Shown here piece after piece: positions 32,570-41,779 of a stretch of 64,000 nt of DNA. The position numbers and the translations under genes were made by a program. This stretch comes from Porticoccaceae bacterium (GTDB lineage Bacteria > Pseudomonadota > Gammaproteobacteria > Pseudomonadales > Porticoccaceae), in assembly GCA_012960115.1 (NCBI GenBank), contig DUBX01000013.1:38260-102259 (forward strand), in the 5' to 3' direction. Position 1 is the stretch's first letter, and every line of letters starts with the position of its first letter. Below the pieces are notes generated by a model. It made no database searches. It saw nothing but the letters and a program-made list of their open reading frames with translations, and was not told the DNA's origin.

Positions 32570-33331
32570 ATGAAGCTAAATTATATCGACCAAGGCACGG
32601 GACAACCTATCGTTTTATTACATGGTATGTTTGGTTCTTTATCTAATCTAGGTAATCTCGCTCGCGAGCTGGCCACCGGTTATCGAGTGATTAGTGCAGA
32701 CCTGCGCAATCATGGAGATTCCCCCCATGAACAGGAAATGGATATTCCAGGTATGGCTGACGATATCATCGAGCTTTTAGACGATCTTGGCTTGCCCGCT
32801 GCGAGTCTAATCGGTCACTCCTTGGGCGGTAAGATTGGTATGCAGGTGGCGCTCAATTATCCCTCGAGAACAACCAAGTTAGTGGTGGCGGATATTGCAC
32901 CAGTGGCCTATGTTCCCCGCCAAGATGCGGCACTTCAAGCGTTGCGGACGCTGTCTGGTCTTGATGTCGATAGTCGTGGACAAGCTGATACTGCCATGGC
33001 AACGTATGTGCCGGAGTCTCAGACGCGATCTTTTCTGCTAAAAAATCTTATGCGTAAAGACGATGGTAGCTATTGTTTGAAGATCAATATGTCTTCCATT
33101 ATAGAAAATTATGACACTGCCTTGGTGGCTGCCCCAGAGGGCAATCCTTACTTTGGTCCGACGTTGTTTCTCAAAGGTGAAACGTCGGCCTATATTCAGA
33201 CCAAGCATCAATCTAGGATGATTGAGCTATTTCCGAATATGAAGCTGGATGTCATAAAAGACGTTGGTCATTGGTTACATGCTGAAAACCCAGCAGAATT
33301 TAATCGACGGGTGACAGATTTTCTCATCTAA
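32570..33331 (+). CDS. alpha/beta hydrolase (YbfF-like)
   Basis: VLLHGMFGSLSNLG; GHSLGGKIGMQ; DVGHWLHAE. Confidence 0.88.
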   Translation: MKLNYIDQGTGQPIVLLHGMFGSLSNLGNLARELATGYRVISADLRNHGDSPHEQEMDIPGMADDIIELLDDLGLPAASLIGHSLGGKIGMQVALNYPSRTTKLVVADIAPVAYVPRQDAALQALRTLSGLDVDSRGQADTAMATYVPESQTRSFLLKNLMRKDDGSYCLKINMSSIIENYDTALVAAPEGNPYFGPTLFLKGETSAYIQTKHQSRMIELFPNMKLDVIKDVGHWLHAENPAEFNRRVTDFLI

Positions 33332-33401
33332 CCCCTGAACAATTTGTCTAAATGGGTTAGAATCGCGCCCATACAAATCATCGCATCAGGAATTTCCTAA
33401 A

Positions 33402-34598
33402 ATGTTCGAATCCCTAAAGCCCGTTGCCATTGACCCTATTCTTGGTTTAATGATCGCCTTTAAAGCTGACCCACGTTCTGAAAAAATTGATCTTGGTGTA
33501 GGTGTCTATCAGGATGATCGTGGTCGCACCCCCGTGATGGAGGCCGTAAAGACCGCCGAGGCACGGCTTATGGATCTAGAAACCACCAAATCATACCAAG
33601 GTATGGCAGGGGACCCTGACTACAATCACCGTATGTTAGGGCTACTGTTTGGTGGGCAACACAGCATACTGAGTTCCGGTCGGGTAAAGAGCATTCAGGC
33701 GCCTGGTGGGTCTGGAGCGCTAAGAGTTGGCGCAGAAGTTATTTGTCGCGCTAGACCTGAATCAAAACTGTGGGTGGGCGTCCCTACATGGCCTAATCAT
33801 ATACCATTGTTAGGTAGTGCTGGTTTCGAGATAAAAGAATACCCCTACTACGATATGGCCAGTCATAAAATTAACGGCCAAGCTATGATGGACGCCTTGC
33901 GTAGCGTCCCTGCTGGAGATATGGTCTTGCTTCATGGGTGTTGCCACAACCCGACGGGCGCAGACTTGTCTCATGAACAGTGGGATCAAATTGCCGATTT
34001 GGCCTTGGAACGCGGGTTTATTCCATTTATCGACACGGCCTATCAAGGTCTTGGTGATGGATTAGATGAAGATGGCTATGGCATACGCATGATGGCTGAG
34101 CGACTTCCCGAGCTGGTCATTGCCTCCTCTTGCTCAAAGAATTTTGGGCTTTACCGTGAGCGTACCGGCTCCATTACCTTTGTCGCTGAAACGCCGGAGC
34201 AAGCTGATATTGTCGTGAGTCAGGCGATGTCTACCGCTAGGTCCATTTATTCTATGCCTCCGGCCCATGGTGCGTTGTTAGTGTCTATGGTGTTGGGCGA
34301 TGATCAGTTGCGGGCTCATTGGCAAGCTGAGCTTGAGACAACGCGGTTGCGCATTAAATCGATGAGAACACTGTTGTACGACAGTATTCAAGATAACGAA
34401 GCGGGTATGGACTTTAGTCATATTAAAGAGCAGAAGGGCATGTTTTCATTTTTGGGTATCACTTCGTTGCAACTTGAGCGGTTACGTGAAGAGTTTGGTA
34501 TTTATATAGTGTCATCGACCCGTATTAACCTTGCTGGCGTTAACTCTAACAATATCGATTATCTCAGCCAGTCAATGCTCAGGGTATTAAAACCATAG
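33402..34598 (+). CDS. aspartate/aromatic amino acid aminotransferase
   Basis: KIDLGVGVYQDDRGRTPVM; HGCCHNPTGADL; SCSKNFGLYRERTG. Confidence 0.93.
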   Translation: MFESLKPVAIDPILGLMIAFKADPRSEKIDLGVGVYQDDRGRTPVMEAVKTAEARLMDLETTKSYQGMAGDPDYNHRMLGLLFGGQHSILSSGRVKSIQAPGGSGALRVGAEVICRARPESKLWVGVPTWPNHIPLLGSAGFEIKEYPYYDMASHKINGQAMMDALRSVPAGDMVLLHGCCHNPTGADLSHEQWDQIADLALERGFIPFIDTAYQGLGDGLDEDGYGIRMMAERLPELVIASSCSKNFGLYRERTGSITFVAETPEQADIVVSQAMSTARSIYSMPPAHGALLVSMVLGDDQLRAHWQAELETTRLRIKSMRTLLYDSIQDNEAGMDFSHIKEQKGMFSFLGITSLQLERLREEFGIYIVSSTRINLAGVNSNNIDYLSQSMLRVLKP

Positions 34599-34624
34599 TT
34601 GGGGGGGGCGTCTGGCGGCAAGCC

Positions 34625-35155
34625 TTAAGGGCTTACGTAGGGCCGTGTGGCTGTAATTACTTGCTGAAGACACTCTTCGATGTTTTGACCGCTGCAATCA
34701 ATGCGTATATCCGCGTAACGGAGATAGAGCTCGCGGCGCTCAGCAAAGAGTTCAGTGAGCGACTGGCCGGGCTTTTTCACGATTCCTCGGGTGTTGAAGT
34801 CTTTGATGCGGTGAGTTAACTCGTTAATGTCCACATCCAAAAATACAGTTACTGCATTAGCTGTTAAATGCGCCATTCCAGCTGCGGAATACACTGCGCT
34901 ACCGCCAGTGGAAACGACTTTTTTTTGCGCTTGTTCTTTTAGTAACACTGCCTCTTCAACTGCACGTACTGTCAGGTAATCACTCTGATCGAGAAGCTCT
35001 CCTATGGGCTTTCCGCACTCGAGCTCGATACTTTTATCCGTGTCCACAAATTTCAGGCCGAGATTCTCCGCGATTAGCACCCCTATAGTACTTTTCCCCG
35101 CACCAGGCATGCCGATGAGGACTATGCTGGATATTGATTTATTTAAGGTGGCCAC
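34625..35155 (-). CDS. shikimate kinase-like
   Basis: LIGMPGAGKSTIGVLIAENLGLKFVDTD; VVSTGGSAVY. Confidence 0.8.
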   Translation of the reverse strand: MATLNKSISSIVLIGMPGAGKSTIGVLIAENLGLKFVDTDKSIELECGKPIGELLDQSDYLTVRAVEEAVLLKEQAQKKVVSTGGSAVYSAAGMAHLTANAVTVFLDVDINELTHRIKDFNTRGIVKKPGQSLTELFAERRELYLRYADIRIDCSGQNIEECLQQVITATRPYVSP

Positions 35156-35260
35156 TAATACTTGAACTCTAATAAGATTATCTGGATATTATGCCTGAAA
35201 TAGAGAGAAATGATCTTACAGTCTGTATAATTACAGAAAATCATTCGGGTGAGACCTTAG

Positions 35261-36157
35261 ATGGCACATTTTCAGCGTATTGGATTGCTTGGCAAACTTG
35301 ATTTACCTGCAGTCAAGGAGTCTCTGTACAAACTAGAGAGCTTCTTAGTTAGCCAAGGTCGAGACGTCGTGTATGAAGAGCAGACGGCTAACTTGGTCGA
35401 TAGAGCGGTCGATAAGACACTGCCTATTACTCAATTTTCCGGTGAAATAGACCTCGGTATTGTAGTTGGAGGTGATGGCAGTATGCTCAGTGCTAGCCGC
35501 AAAATGGCTTCATTAGGTATCCCTCTTTTGGGCATTAACCGCGGCAAGTTAGGCTTTTTAACTGATATCTCGCCTGATGAAATTGAGGATAGAGTTCTTA
35601 CGGTCTTATTAGGTGAGTACAAACAAACCCGTCGATTTATGTTGGAGGCATCTGTCACCCGTAATGGGAAGATCATCGGTTCTGGTACTGCGCTTAACGA
35701 CATCGTGCTGCACCCAGGCATGTCGGTTCGGATGATGACTTTTGAATTGTATGTGGATGGTGAGTTCGTCTATAGTCAACGGTCCGATGGCCTGATCGTT
35801 GCCACACCAACAGGTTCAACTGCTTACGCCTTGTCAGCAGGTGGGCCACTGTTATTTCCTGAGCTGGATGCCATGGTTGTAGTGCCCTTGAACCCTCACA
35901 CCCTGAGTAGTCGACCTATAGCATTACATGGTAGCGCTCAGATTGAGCTAAAAGTGAGCACGCGCAATGAATTACGCCCACTAATCACTTGTGACGGGCA
36001 AAATGATATTGTGACCGAACCGGGGGATGTTATTACGATTCAAAAGCATGCCCATGATATTTTGTTGATTCATCCTAAAGATAATAATTTTTACGGGGTT
36101 TGTCGCTCAAAATTGGGCTGGGGTAGCCGCCTCGGCGTAGTCACAGAAAACGATTAA
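35261..36157 (+). CDS. nadK: NAD kinase
   Basis: VGGDGSMLSASRK; GINRGKLGFLTDI; GSTAYALSAGGP. Confidence 0.96.
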   Translation: MAHFQRIGLLGKLDLPAVKESLYKLESFLVSQGRDVVYEEQTANLVDRAVDKTLPITQFSGEIDLGIVVGGDGSMLSASRKMASLGIPLLGINRGKLGFLTDISPDEIEDRVLTVLLGEYKQTRRFMLEASVTRNGKIIGSGTALNDIVLHPGMSVRMMTFELYVDGEFVYSQRSDGLIVATPTGSTAYALSAGGPLLFPELDAMVVVPLNPHTLSSRPIALHGSAQIELKVSTRNELRPLITCDGQNDIVTEPGDVITIQKHAHDILLIHPKDNNFYGVCRSKLGWGSRLGVVTEND

Positions 36158-36187
36158 CGTTTCGTTTGTAACGGATATTCTTAATTT

Positions 36188-36796
36188 ATGTCTCAAGAGC
36201 CGAATTGGTATAGAGTTGCCAGGCAGTATCCAGCTGTCACTTCGCTAGTAGCCCTTAGTGCCCTTGGGGGAATGCTGGTCAGCGTAGACTACTCTGCGGC
36301 GACACAGAATCTGAGTTTCAGTGGCATTACAGACAACCAATATTGGCGCCTTATTACGCCCATATTTTTACATTTTGGCATGCTGCATTTTGTTTTTAAT
36401 AGTCTTTGGTTGTCTATGCTGGGGTCGCGTATAGAGCAGTCTATGGGGTCGTTGCATCTTATTGTTGTGGTGCTAGTCAGCGGACTAGTCTCAAATATTG
36501 CACAATATAGTTGGTCTGGAACTGTAAACTTCGGCGGCATGTCCGGTGTGGTCTATGCGTTACTGGGCTATATTTGGATAAAAAACACATTGGTCCCTCA
36601 ACGATTATTGTCTCTACCCAAAGGTATAGTCGGGTTTATGGTTGGATGGTTGTTTTTGTGTATGACTCCGGTGGTGACGTTTTTTATTGGTGTTGGCATC
36701 GCTAATGCGGCCCATTTAGGTGGACTATTTGTCGGGCTTTTATTAGGTTTGGCATTTGGTTTGTTACAACGGTTAAAGGGTGAGTATGGATCTTAA
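36188..36796 (+). CDS. rhomboid-family intramembrane protease
   Basis: HFGMLHFVFNSLWLSMLG; GGMSGVVYALLGY (GxSG); AHLGGLFVGLLLG. Confidence 0.88.
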   Translation: MSQEPNWYRVARQYPAVTSLVALSALGGMLVSVDYSAATQNLSFSGITDNQYWRLITPIFLHFGMLHFVFNSLWLSMLGSRIEQSMGSLHLIVVVLVSGLVSNIAQYSWSGTVNFGGMSGVVYALLGYIWIKNTLVPQRLLSLPKGIVGFMVGWLFLCMTPVVTFFIGVGIANAAHLGGLFVGLLLGLAFGLLQRLKGEYGS

Positions 36797-37031
36797 GCAG
36801 TTACTGAATAGTATTACCCCTGAGGTTTATGACAGCCTTAAGCGGGCGGTAGAAGTTGGCAGGTGGCCTGATAGGCGATCTCTAACGGATGAACAATTAT
36901 CCCTCTGTATGCAGGCCATTATTGCGTACGAAGAGTCTATGCCAAGACATCAGCGTACGGGATATGTACCGCCAAAAAATACGGTTTGCGAGCCTCTCGA
37001 TCAGAATCAAACTATAGTGTGGAAAGAATAG
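36786..37031 (+). CDS. DUF1315 (YeaC-like) protein
   Basis: LNSITPEVYDSLKRAVEVGRWPDGxxLT-like, small ORF overlapping rhomboid gene. Confidence 0.75.
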   Translation: MDLKQLLNSITPEVYDSLKRAVEVGRWPDRRSLTDEQLSLCMQAIIAYEESMPRHQRTGYVPPKNTVCEPLDQNQTIVWKE

Positions 37032-37861
37032 TGGCGTTAAAAGCCTCAGGCCACCTGACTAAAATGGATGTTAAGTTAGATGATACAGTGAGCTATCGGC
37101 TTCCTCTTGACGATAAGCGAGTTGCCTTAAATGGGTTGATAGGTGAGCATATTAGCATCGAGCACTTAGGTGATATCCACTGTGTGCACTGTGGTCGTCG
37201 TTCAAAGAAGAGTTTTAGTCAGGGCTACTGTTATCCATGTTTTATCAAATTACCTCAATGCGACACCTGTATTATGAGCCCTGAAAAATGTCACTTTCAT
37301 CAGGGTACATGTCGAGATCCCGAATGGGGTGAAAAATATTGTTTCACTGACCACTTCGTATATCTGGCAAATAGCTCAGGCGTCAAGGTGGGCATTACCC
37401 GTGGCGATCAGTTACCCACCCGCTGGATTGACCAGGGGGCTACCCAAGGTCTGCCGATCTTTAGAGTTCAAACGCGCTACCAAGCGGGACTGATCGAAGA
37501 CTGTCTGCGAGAACATGTGGCGGACAAAACTCATTGGCAGAGAATGCTAAAAGGTAATGCTGAACCGGTAGATTTGCCCGCTATACGAGATGAGTTAATG
37601 GCGAAATCCGAATCTGGATTAGAGTTTTTAGAGCAAGAGTTTGGTTTGCAGGCATTGCAACGTCTTTACAATGAGACCACTACAGAGATTAACTTTCCGG
37701 TTCATGAATTCCCCGAAAAAGTGAAGAGTTTTAATCTAGACAAGCAACCCCTTGTTGAGGGTGTGTTAAAAGGTATTAAAGGCCAGTATCTTATTTTCGA
37801 TACCGGCGTGATCAATATTCGCAAATATACTGCCTACAACGTGCAGTTTTCAGTTAATTAA
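37031..37861 (+). CDS. DUF2797 Cys-rich protein
   Basis: CVHCGRRSKKSFSQGYCYPCF; CDTCIMSPEKCHFHQGTCRDP; YLANSSGVKVGITR. Start likely GTG at 37031. Confidence 0.8.
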   Translation: MALKASGHLTKMDVKLDDTVSYRLPLDDKRVALNGLIGEHISIEHLGDIHCVHCGRRSKKSFSQGYCYPCFIKLPQCDTCIMSPEKCHFHQGTCRDPEWGEKYCFTDHFVYLANSSGVKVGITRGDQLPTRWIDQGATQGLPIFRVQTRYQAGLIEDCLREHVADKTHWQRMLKGNAEPVDLPAIRDELMAKSESGLEFLEQEFGLQALQRLYNETTTEINFPVHEFPEKVKSFNLDKQPLVEGVLKGIKGQYLIFDTGVINIRKYTAYNVQFSVN

Positions 37862-37877
37862 TTCAAGGACATTACTA

Positions 37878-40508
37878 GTGAAAGACGCTTTACCGCAAAC
37901 TATTTATTTAAAGGATTATAAGGTTTCTCCCTTTTTGATTGAGACTACAAACTTGGTTTTTGATCTGGGTGACCAGCAGACTTGTGTGACTACTCGGTTG
38001 GCTGTTAGGCGTAATCCCGCCAGCGCAGAACAGTCAGAGTCACTGGAACTCAACAGTAAAGGCGACGTGCAGTTGCAGTGGATAGAGATAGATGGACAGC
38101 GGTTGAATGACAGCGATTACACGTTGAGCGATAACATGCTGATATTGCCGAATTTGCCCGCTAGCTGCGTTATCACTACCGAAGTGCTGATTCAGCCTCA
38201 ACTCAATACATCCATGATGGGCCTATATCGATCACGCACTATGTTCTGCACTCAGTGTGAAGCGGAGGGTTTCCGACGGATAACTTACTTCCCCGATCGC
38301 CCCGATATTATGTCCATCTTTACGGTCAAAATTGTGGCCGATAAAGCCAACTACCCAATATTACTATCCAACGGCAATGCTATTGCGCGTGCTGATCTGG
38401 AGGGTGGTCGCCACTCCATAACATGGCACGACCCATTCAAAAAGCCATCCCATCTCTTCGCCCTTGTTGCGGGTACTTTGGCCGTCGTTGAAGACAGCTT
38501 TACCACAGTATCAGGCCGTGAAATACCATTACAGATTTTTGTTGAAGAAAAAGATCTGGATAAATGCGCTCACGCTATGTTGTCATTAAAGAAATCCATG
38601 CGTTGGGATGAGGACGTTTATGGTCGTGAGTACGATCTGGATATCTTTATGATCGTGGCGGTTGACGATTTCAATATGGGTGCGATGGAGAATAAAGGTC
38701 TCAACATCTTTAATACTTCAGCGGTATTAGCCAACCCCAAAACTACGACTGACGCTTCATTTTTGCGTGTTGAAGGTGTGGTGGCCCATGAGTATTTCCA
38801 CAACTGGTCAGGGAATCGCGTAAATGTTCGTGATTGGTTTCAGTTAAGCCTCAAAGAGGGCTTTACTGTATTCCGTGACTCCCAGTTTTCATCTGATATG
38901 AACTCACCCACGGTGAAACGTATTGAGGATGTTAGCTTTTTACGTACCCATCAGTTTGCCGAAGATGGCGGCCCAATGTCTCATCAGGTACAGCCAGATG
39001 CCTATATGGAGATCAATAACTTTTATACCTGGACCGTGTATGAGAAAGGCTCTGAAATCGTACGTATGTATCACACCTTGTTGGGTGCTGAAACTTTCCG
39101 CAAGGGCAGTGATCTGTACTTTTATCGCCATGATGGCGAAGCCGTCACTATCGAAGAATTTGTAACGGCGATGGAAGATGCCAGCGGTCGCGACCTTACG
39201 CAGTTCCGTCGCTGGTACAAACAGTCGGGCACGCCTGTACTTAAAGTGCGCTCTGAATATGATGCTACAACAAAGACCTATAAACTTAACTTCGATCAGA
39301 GCTGCCCTCCGACACCGGGGCAAAGTGAAAAGCTTCCTTTTGTGATTCCGGTCAAGCTTGGTCTCGTCAGTGGCAATGGTGCGGACATGCAGCTTAATGC
39401 TGCAGGTGAGACCGAGATCATCATTGAAATCACTGAGCCTCACCATCAGTTGGTGTTTGAAAATATTGATGTTGAGCCAGTACCGTCTTTATTGCGCGGT
39501 TTGTCGGCACCGGTAAAATTGGACTATCCCTACGGTACAGAGCAATTGGCCCATTTGATGGCCAATGACAGCGATGGATTTAATCGCTGGGACGCCAGTC
39601 AAACACTGAGCCTGACAGTATTAACTCAACTCATGCATGACAGCCTGCACGATCGACCCATGGTTCTCGATGGACAGTTAGTTGAAGCTTATAAAGCACT
39701 GCTGTCTGATGAATCTCTAGATTCTGCGATGGTGGCGCTGATGTTGCAGCTACCGACTGAGGCATTGCTCCATGAAGAGGCTGATACTATTCATATCGCT
39801 GCGATTCATGATGCCAGATCATTTCTTCGCACCGCTTTAGCAGGTTGTTTGGCTGTTGAGTTGGAAACCATATATGAACGCCATAATACCCAGCAAGCTT
39901 ATGCCCCAAATGTGGAGCAGATGGGAAACCGTAGTCTTAAAAATGCTGCATTGGGCTATCTGATGCTGGTCGATAGCGGAGTGGAGCTGGCTTGGGCTCA
40001 ATTCCAAAATGCTGACAACATGACGGATCAGTCCGCGGCACTTAGCGCGCTAGTGAATTGCCCAGCTGCTGCCGACTATGCAGCTAAAGCGTTGGCGTTG
40101 TTCCTAGAAGAATTTAAAGATGAAGCCTTGGCCATGAATGTTTGGTTACAAATTCAGGCTGCCAATAGTCAGCCTAATGCCTTAGACCGCGTTAAAGCTC
40201 TGTTGGAGCATTCAGCGTTTAGCATCACTAATCCGAATAAAATTCGCAGCCTGATCGGCGGATTTGCCAATGTCAACCATGTTAATTTTCATGCGACTGA
40301 TGGTTCGGGATATGTCTTTTTAACTGAACAGATTTTGGCGCTAAATACAGTTAATCCGCAGATCGCGGCAAGGTTAGTTACGCCATTAACTCGATGGAAG
40401 AAGTTCTCCGAGCCCAACCGTGAGCTGATGCGAGATGCATTGCAAAACATCGCTAATGAGCCAAATTTGGTCAAGGACGTTTATGAAATCGCGACAAAGT
40501 CACTTTAA
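37878..40508 (+). CDS. pepN: aminopeptidase N
   Basis: GAMENKGLNIFN; VAHEYFHNWSGNRV; 876 aa. Confidence 0.97.
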   Translation: MKDALPQTIYLKDYKVSPFLIETTNLVFDLGDQQTCVTTRLAVRRNPASAEQSESLELNSKGDVQLQWIEIDGQRLNDSDYTLSDNMLILPNLPASCVITTEVLIQPQLNTSMMGLYRSRTMFCTQCEAEGFRRITYFPDRPDIMSIFTVKIVADKANYPILLSNGNAIARADLEGGRHSITWHDPFKKPSHLFALVAGTLAVVEDSFTTVSGREIPLQIFVEEKDLDKCAHAMLSLKKSMRWDEDVYGREYDLDIFMIVAVDDFNMGAMENKGLNIFNTSAVLANPKTTTDASFLRVEGVVAHEYFHNWSGNRVNVRDWFQLSLKEGFTVFRDSQFSSDMNSPTVKRIEDVSFLRTHQFAEDGGPMSHQVQPDAYMEINNFYTWTVYEKGSEIVRMYHTLLGAETFRKGSDLYFYRHDGEAVTIEEFVTAMEDASGRDLTQFRRWYKQSGTPVLKVRSEYDATTKTYKLNFDQSCPPTPGQSEKLPFVIPVKLGLVSGNGADMQLNAAGETEIIIEITEPHHQLVFENIDVEPVPSLLRGLSAPVKLDYPYGTEQLAHLMANDSDGFNRWDASQTLSLTVLTQLMHDSLHDRPMVLDGQLVEAYKALLSDESLDSAMVALMLQLPTEALLHEEADTIHIAAIHDARSFLRTALAGCLAVELETIYERHNTQQAYAPNVEQMGNRSLKNAALGYLMLVDSGVELAWAQFQNADNMTDQSAALSALVNCPAAADYAAKALALFLEEFKDEALAMNVWLQIQAANSQPNALDRVKALLEHSAFSITNPNKIRSLIGGFANVNHVNFHATDGSGYVFLTEQILALNTVNPQIAARLVTPLTRWKKFSEPNRELMRDALQNIANEPNLVKDVYEIATKSL

Positions 40509-40690
40509 GGGCTAATTAGCGCCTTAAATTAATGCGATATTGATTAGATAATTACGATTTTATAGACTAGCCTTAAGGTATCAGTCTAGTGGCTGCAATC
40601 TCTGTAGCTATTGCTGCTGCTCATTTTATTAGGCACATTGATCCTGATTGATGTGTTCTGCCGATGAGCTACATCTGACCCTAAACTTTT

Positions 40691-40717
40691 AGGAGGCTTT
40701 CACAAGCCTCCTTTTTT
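40691..40717 (+). terminator. Rho-independent terminator
   Basis: AGGAGGCTT-TCAC-AAGCCTCCTTTTTTT. Confidence 0.88.
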
Positions 40718-40964
40718 TGTTCGTTAATTTTGTCGAGCAGGAGCAATGGATCAATTGATTACCATCGGCACGCGAAAATAAAGTGACAGAACATAAGGAT
40801 ATGACAAGGGCATTTGTCTGTTCTTTATAGTCTTGTTGGATGATGTTTTAAAACAGCGCCAACAATAAGCTAAGATAATAATATATGGCATTTTTTTGCA
40901 GGCCTACGTCCCTCAAATGACAATGACTGAAAATCTTCTTATGACGTTAACCTAAGAGGCAAAT

Positions 40965-41346
40965 ATGATTGATCACCATGATGCGTTAACAGCCGTTAAC
41001 AGCCGTTAACACTTATCTCTCCAGTTTAGTTAGTTCCGACCATCAGGCTATTGTTTCTCTATATGCTCATGATGCAACCGTTGAAGATCCCGTCGGCAGT
41101 GATATATTGCGTGGAACAGAGGCGATCACAAGCTTCTATCAGCATGCTACTGCAGCACTGAAAGGCGCAGAGTTGTTAGGTGATATTCGAGTGGCTGGGG
41201 ATGAGGTGGCATTTCCATTTGAGATTACTGCAGATCTAGGGGCGGGAATTATGAAGGTCCAGGTAATCGATTTGTTTCATTTTAATACGGACGAAAAAGT
41301 GGACTCGATGCGAGCATTTTGGGACCAAAACAACATGAAGATGTAA
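40965..41346 (+). pseudogene. ksi: Delta5-3-ketosteroid isomerase, disrupted (or switched off) by a 10-bp tandem duplication
   Basis: Removing one GTTAACAGCC unit gives MIDHHDALTAVNTYLSSLVSSDHQAIVSLYAHDATVEDPVGSDILRGTEAI...VIDLFHFNTDEKVDSMRAFW, with KSI catalytic Tyr/Asp/Asp context. Confidence 0.88.
40985..41011 (+). repeat. 10-bp tandem repeat GTTAACAGCC, about 2.7 copies, inside ksi
   Basis: GTTAACAGCC GTTAACAGCC GTTAACA read directly. Confidence 0.98.
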
Positions 41347-41634
41347 ATTGGATGAACCTACCATATCTTCGGGCCGAGTATCATCCGCCTACAGTGCTCG
41401 AATAACCGTAAGATCTTAGTGATTTAGGCAATAGATATATTGCTCTACTGTTTTTATATAACGATCGATACTCATATCATTGAACTCTTCATTAATTGGC
41501 ACTGCATGACAGATTCTGAACGGCTGAACCACCACTCTAGGCACGTAAATTTATATACCTAAAGGCCGCCTTACTAAGATGCGAGCACACTCGAGCACTA
41601 AATTTAAGTCAGAATAGCAAGTTGAACGCCCAGT

Positions 41635-41732
41635 CTTCGTCTGCCGACAAATCGGCGGCTAATCCGAATGGACGAAGCGGCAATTCAGCCATAGCCCTAG
41701 ACTTAGACTTACGCGCAAGCCTAGGCTTCGTC
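41635..41732. repeat. cluster of inverted and direct repeats in intergenic DNA
   Basis: CTTCGTC/GACGAAG, GCCGA/TCGGC, GACGAAGC/GCTTCGTC, AAGCCTAGGCTT. Confidence 0.7.
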
Positions 41733-41779
41733 TGGCTAGCCTAGATTAGTCATCACACATACTATTTAGAGATCTTGTT

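Noticed and set aside
34601-34608. G8 homopolymer between the aminotransferase and shikimate kinase as a phase-variation tract
   Set aside because: Lies downstream of one stop and downstream of the other gene's stop (convergent intergenic), so slippage would not alter either protein.
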